A DNA stretch of 13,704 nucleotides from assembly GCA_018061375.1 (NCBI GenBank), contig JAGOUG010000019.1, positions 1-13,704 on the forward strand, in the 5' to 3' direction. A model generated the notes under the pieces. That model searched no databases, was not told the DNA's origin, and was given only the letters and a program-made list of their open reading frames with translations. The translations under genes were made by a program, and so were the position numbers. This document shows positions 11,586 to 13,704 of this stretch, piece by piece. Numbering within the stretch: the stretch's first letter is position 1; each line of letters begins with the position of its first letter. Source of the stretch: Candidatus Saccharimonadota bacterium. GTDB taxonomy: Bacteria; Patescibacteriota; Saccharimonadia; Saccharimonadales; UBA7683.

Positions 11586-13103
11586 CTACTTTGCGTATTC
11601 AGTCGCGCGAGTTTCTCGGATGACATTCACTTTGATTGTGCCTGGGTACTGCATAGTGCTTTCGATTTTGTTTGCAATGTCGCGAGCGAGTTTAATTGCA
11701 CTTAAATCGTCAATTTTTTCTGGCATAACCATAATTCTAATTTCACGCCCCGCAGAAATTGCGTAGGCTTTGTCTATACCCGGGAACCCCATTGCAACGT
11801 TCTCAAGCTCTCGCATACGTTCCGCAAAGTTTTCTGCACTGATGTTGCGTGCACCTGGCCGAGCTGCGGAAAGGGCATCTACGACGCGCACAACGAGCGC
11901 TTCCGGCGTAGTTGCCTCTACGTCATCATGATGAGCCTCAATAGCGTGAGAGATTGCCTCACTCATGCCATACTTACGAGCCATCTCGGCACTAATGTGG
12001 TGATGTTTCCCTTCAATTTTATGAGTCAGTGCTTTACCAACATCGTGAAGAAGCGCTGCAACCTTAACCGTTTTAACATCAGCACCAATTTCTTCAGCAA
12101 TAAGTGCACCGATCTGAGCCATTTCTGTACTATGCTTTAGTACGTTCTGGCCGTAACTGGTTCGGAATTTAAGTTCACCAAGCAGGCGCATCATTTCTTT
12201 TGGAACAAGCCCGACTACACCAATTTCTCTAACTGCGTCTTCACCGGCACGGTCGATATCTTTATCTATCTGCTTCTGTGCCTTTTCTACAACCTCTTCA
12301 ATACGTCCTGGGTGAACACGACCGTCTTTAAGAAGTGTCTCCATTGCAACACGGGCAACTTGCCGACGGATAGGATCAAAGCAAGAAAGAATGATCATGC
12401 CGGGAGTATCATCTACCAAAATATCTACACCGGTTGCGCGCTGTAGGGCTTGAATATTCCGACCCTCTTTACCAATAATCCGACCCTTCATTTCTTCGTC
12501 TTCTAGTCGAACGGCTGTTACGGTTTTTTCTGCCGTAACTTCGCTAGCCATTCGTTCCATCGCCTGAGTAAGGATGACCTGGGCGTTTTCTTCTGCAGTT
12601 TCTACAGCCTCATTCTGGAGTTTAGCGATTAGACCTTCGAGATCTTGCTTAATGTCCCGCTCGGTCATTTGCATAAGTTTGTCTGCCGCATCAGCTTTAG
12701 AAAGCTTTGCAATCTTCTCTAACTTTTCCTGAGCCGAGATACGAATCGCGCGTACTTCATTTTTGAGCTCTTCAAGCTCAGATTCATTCGCACGAAGTTT
12801 TTCTGTTCGCTTGTCTATATCGTCAAACTTTTTATCGAGAGATTCTTCGCGGGTAAGCAGTCGGTTTTCGATATCTTTAAGTTCTTTACGCCTAGTATCA
12901 TCAGCTTTCTTGGCATCTTCAGCTACTTTAACGGCATCTTTTTTGGCATCAAGAACCATTTGTTCTGATGTCTTTTTTGCTTTTTCTAGCTCTTTTGAAG
13001 CTTTTTCAGCAGCAGAACCGATCTTCTTTTTTGTGCTTACTGTTGCTCCACCAAAACCGACAGTTAACCCTGCGATCGCAGCGAGTATCACAAATACTTC
13101 CAT
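11586..13103 (-). CDS. rny: Ribonuclease Y
   Basis: 505 residues, close to the usual length of about 520. A short N-terminal membrane helix (about 3-22) is followed by a long charged coiled coil (about 30-195), then a KH RNA-binding domain with the GxxG loop GKEG (211-214) in 'RIIGKEGRNIQAL'. The HD phosphohydrolase domain follows, with His324 in 'LKHS' and the metal-binding pair His353-Asp354 in 'LLHDVGK'. RNase Y is the membrane-bound endonuclease that starts mRNA decay in many bacteria lacking RNase E. All domains are in order and no key residue is missing. A strong Shine-Dalgarno site fixes the start. The gene for a sortase-substrate-like protein lies upstream on the same strand, with a 185-base gap. 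Confidence 0.97.
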   Translation of the reverse strand: MEVFVILAAIAGLTVGFGGATVSTKKKIGSAAEKASKELEKAKKTSEQMVLDAKKDAVKVAEDAKKADDTRRKELKDIENRLLTREESLDKKFDDIDKRTEKLRANESELEELKNEVRAIRISAQEKLEKIAKLSKADAADKLMQMTERDIKQDLEGLIAKLQNEAVETAEENAQVILTQAMERMASEVTAEKTVTAVRLEDEEMKGRIIGKEGRNIQALQRATGVDILVDDTPGMIILSCFDPIRRQVARVAMETLLKDGRVHPGRIEEVVEKAQKQIDKDIDRAGEDAVREIGVVGLVPKEMMRLLGELKFRTSYGQNVLKHSTEMAQIGALIAEEIGADVKTVKVAALLHDVGKALTHKIEGKHHHISAEMARKYGMSEAISHAIEAHHDDVEATTPEALVVRVVDALSAARPGARNISAENFAERMRELENVAMGFPGIDKAYAISAGREIRIMVMPEKIDDLSAIKLARDIANKIESTMQYPGTIKVNVIRETRATEYAK

Positions 13104-13110
13104 GTTGTTT

Positions 13111-13117
13111 CCTTCCT
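13111..13117 (-). promoter_or_regulatory. Shine-Dalgarno site of rny
   Basis: Minus-strand AGGAAGG lies seven bases before the ATG at 13103. This contrasts with the many genes here that have none. Confidence 0.75.
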
Positions 13118-13215
13118 ACGCACGACAACGACCAATACAGATCTAAGTGAACTTATTTAGGTAAATCGTTGAGCGTGTCGGGCGTATGTATTATTCAGTA
13201 AAATTAGCAGTTACG

Positions 13216-13238
13216 GGCGCTTTTTCAGTAAAAGTGCC
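13216..13238. repeat. Hairpin in the leader of rny
   Basis: GGCGCTTTT (13216-13224) pairs with AAAAGTGCC (13230-13238), nine pairs with one mismatch or wobble and a 5-base loop. No adjacent T-run follows on the minus strand. It could weakly end the upstream small-protein transcript or be a leader element of rny. The gap also holds the 10-base direct repeat TTCAGTAAAA (13193-13202 and 13224-13233). Confidence 0.4.
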
Positions 13239-13288
13239 GACACTACATTTAGTTTACAGTAATACGTAGGGTTTTGGAATTACAAAAA

Positions 13289-13576
13289 TTAAGAACGAGT
13301 ATTTTTTTTGCGCAGAGTAATAATACCGAGGCCTATAGCAGCGCCAACGGTGCCACCTACTGCAAATACGAGTGTATTTTGTGCGAGCTTACTTGGTTCA
13401 GGTGCAATGCCTGTTTCTGGAACACCAGCTGTAGTTGTTGGCGTTGTAGTTGGGGTGGTAGTTTCTGCCACGGTGACTTCTTCAGGTGGTAGTTCCTGTG
13501 CAAATGCAACTACCGGTGTAAATACTAGTGATGCGGTGATGATGACTGACGCGAGTAAGTTGCTAATTTTTTTCAT
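13289..13576 (-). CDS. Small secreted protein with sortase-like sorting signal (VPETG)
   Basis: 95 residues. A signal peptide (1-26) with basic start, hydrophobic core and AFA-Q cleavage site is followed by a Thr/Pro-rich stretch (39-50). VPETG at 52-56 resembles the LPxTG motif, then comes a 12-residue linker, a membrane helix (about 69-88) and the basic tail RKKNTRS. This is the layout of a sortase substrate, and a sortase is encoded at 2607-3242. The mature part before the motif is only about 25 residues, so it may be a small wall or pilus-like decoration. Alternatively it is a plain two-helix-processed membrane protein. A promoter (TTGCAA, 17 bases, TAAAAT) lies upstream, and a weak GGA site precedes the ATG. 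Confidence 0.75.
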   Translation of the reverse strand: MKKISNLLASVIITASLVFTPVVAFAQELPPEEVTVAETTTPTTTPTTTAGVPETGIAPEPSKLAQNTLVFAVGGTVGAAIGLGIITLRKKNTRS

Positions 13577-13603
13577 GGTGTATTTTTTCCGTTTATGCTT
13601 ATG

Positions 13604-13632
13604 ATTTTAGCGTGTATAGATCCCGATTGCAA
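13604..13632 (-). promoter_or_regulatory. Promoter of the VPETG protein gene
   Basis: Minus-strand TTGCAA (13627-13632), a 17-base spacer and TAAAAT (13604-13609). Transcription from about 13597 leaves a leader of about 20 bases before the ATG at 13576. Confidence 0.6.
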
Positions 13633-13646
13633 GTATTTACTTTAAA

Positions 13647-13704
13647 CTACTTTCTCGGCTGTGTAATATGGGCATCGCTGCCATACAGTGGCGTTACTAT
13701 GCTC
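13647..13704 (-). CDS. Possible C-terminal end of another gene (partial)
   Basis: A minus-strand frame open from the window edge reads SIVTPLYGSDAHITQPRK and ends in TAG at 13647-13649. It looks protein-like and stops just before the next promoter, as at 1967. A second frame is also open to a TAA at 13642-13644, so the choice is uncertain and no family can be named. Confidence 0.25.
   Translation of the reverse strand, partial: SIVTPLYGSDAHITQPRK

Noticed and set aside
12763..13146. Plus-strand open frame opposite the N-terminal part of RNase Y
   Set aside because: Its Ser/Phe-rich reading is the antisense of the Lys/Glu-rich coiled coil of rny, with no ribosome binding site or family match.
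163..13576. Recoding of TGA to glycine or tryptophan
   Set aside because: No gene requires read-through of TGA and all genes have normal lengths under the standard code. Only the absence of TGA stops is reported.

Overview
The window looks like chromosome of a Patescibacteria/CPR bacterium, most likely Saccharibacteria (TM7). No single marker proves this. The inference rests on the mix of compact genes, many small membrane proteins, a sortase, DUF4214, DUF4352 and DUF5661 families, a UbiB-like kinase in a lineage not known for quinone synthesis, RNase Y, and a membrane-bound Clp ATPase with a small membrane partner of a kind I associate with Saccharibacteria. All 15 complete genes end in TAA (10) or TAG (5), never TGA, and all but one start with ATG.

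Layout. 1-59 (+) is the tail of a gene resembling MurA. 163-3242 (-) holds a sortase, a four-helix membrane protein and a surface protein with three DUF4214 repeats. 3309-4395 (+) holds a DUF5661 protein and an unrecognised soluble protein. 4445-4603 (-) encodes tRNA-Gly(UCC) and tRNA-Arg(UCU). 4674-5346 is a divergent pair, a one-helix protein and a SemiSWEET-like transporter, sharing one -10 element. 5350-8137 (-) is a two-gene unit: a small membrane protein overlapping a two-helix-anchored Hsp100/Clp ATPase. 8252-8328 (-) is tRNA-Pro(UGG) with a good intrinsic terminator. 8449-10432 (+) is a UbiB-like kinase flanked by two small two-helix proteins that look alike. 10470-10569 is a MITE-like repeat. 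10575-13103 (-) holds a DUF4352 membrane protein and RNase Y. 13289-13576 (-) is a small sortase-substrate-like protein, and another gene may end at 13647.

How the genes may work together. Much of the window is cell-envelope biology: sortase, a VPETG-bearing substrate, the DUF4214 and DUF4352 surface proteins, and several small membrane proteins. The most unusual item is the membrane Clp-like ATPase. Its second ATPase domain keeps all catalytic motifs, but neither pore loop has its substrate-gripping tyrosine and the first domain looks degenerate, so it is probably not an ordinary unfoldase.

Regulation. At least seven genes have a -10-like hexamer ending exactly 6 or 7 bases before ATG with no Shine-Dalgarno sequence, which suggests leaderless mRNAs are common here. 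RNase Y, the DUF5661 gene and the DUF4352 gene have Shine-Dalgarno sites. No rRNA, CRISPR array, insertion sequence, integrase or phage gene was seen, and no gene-free stretch exceeds about 200 bases.
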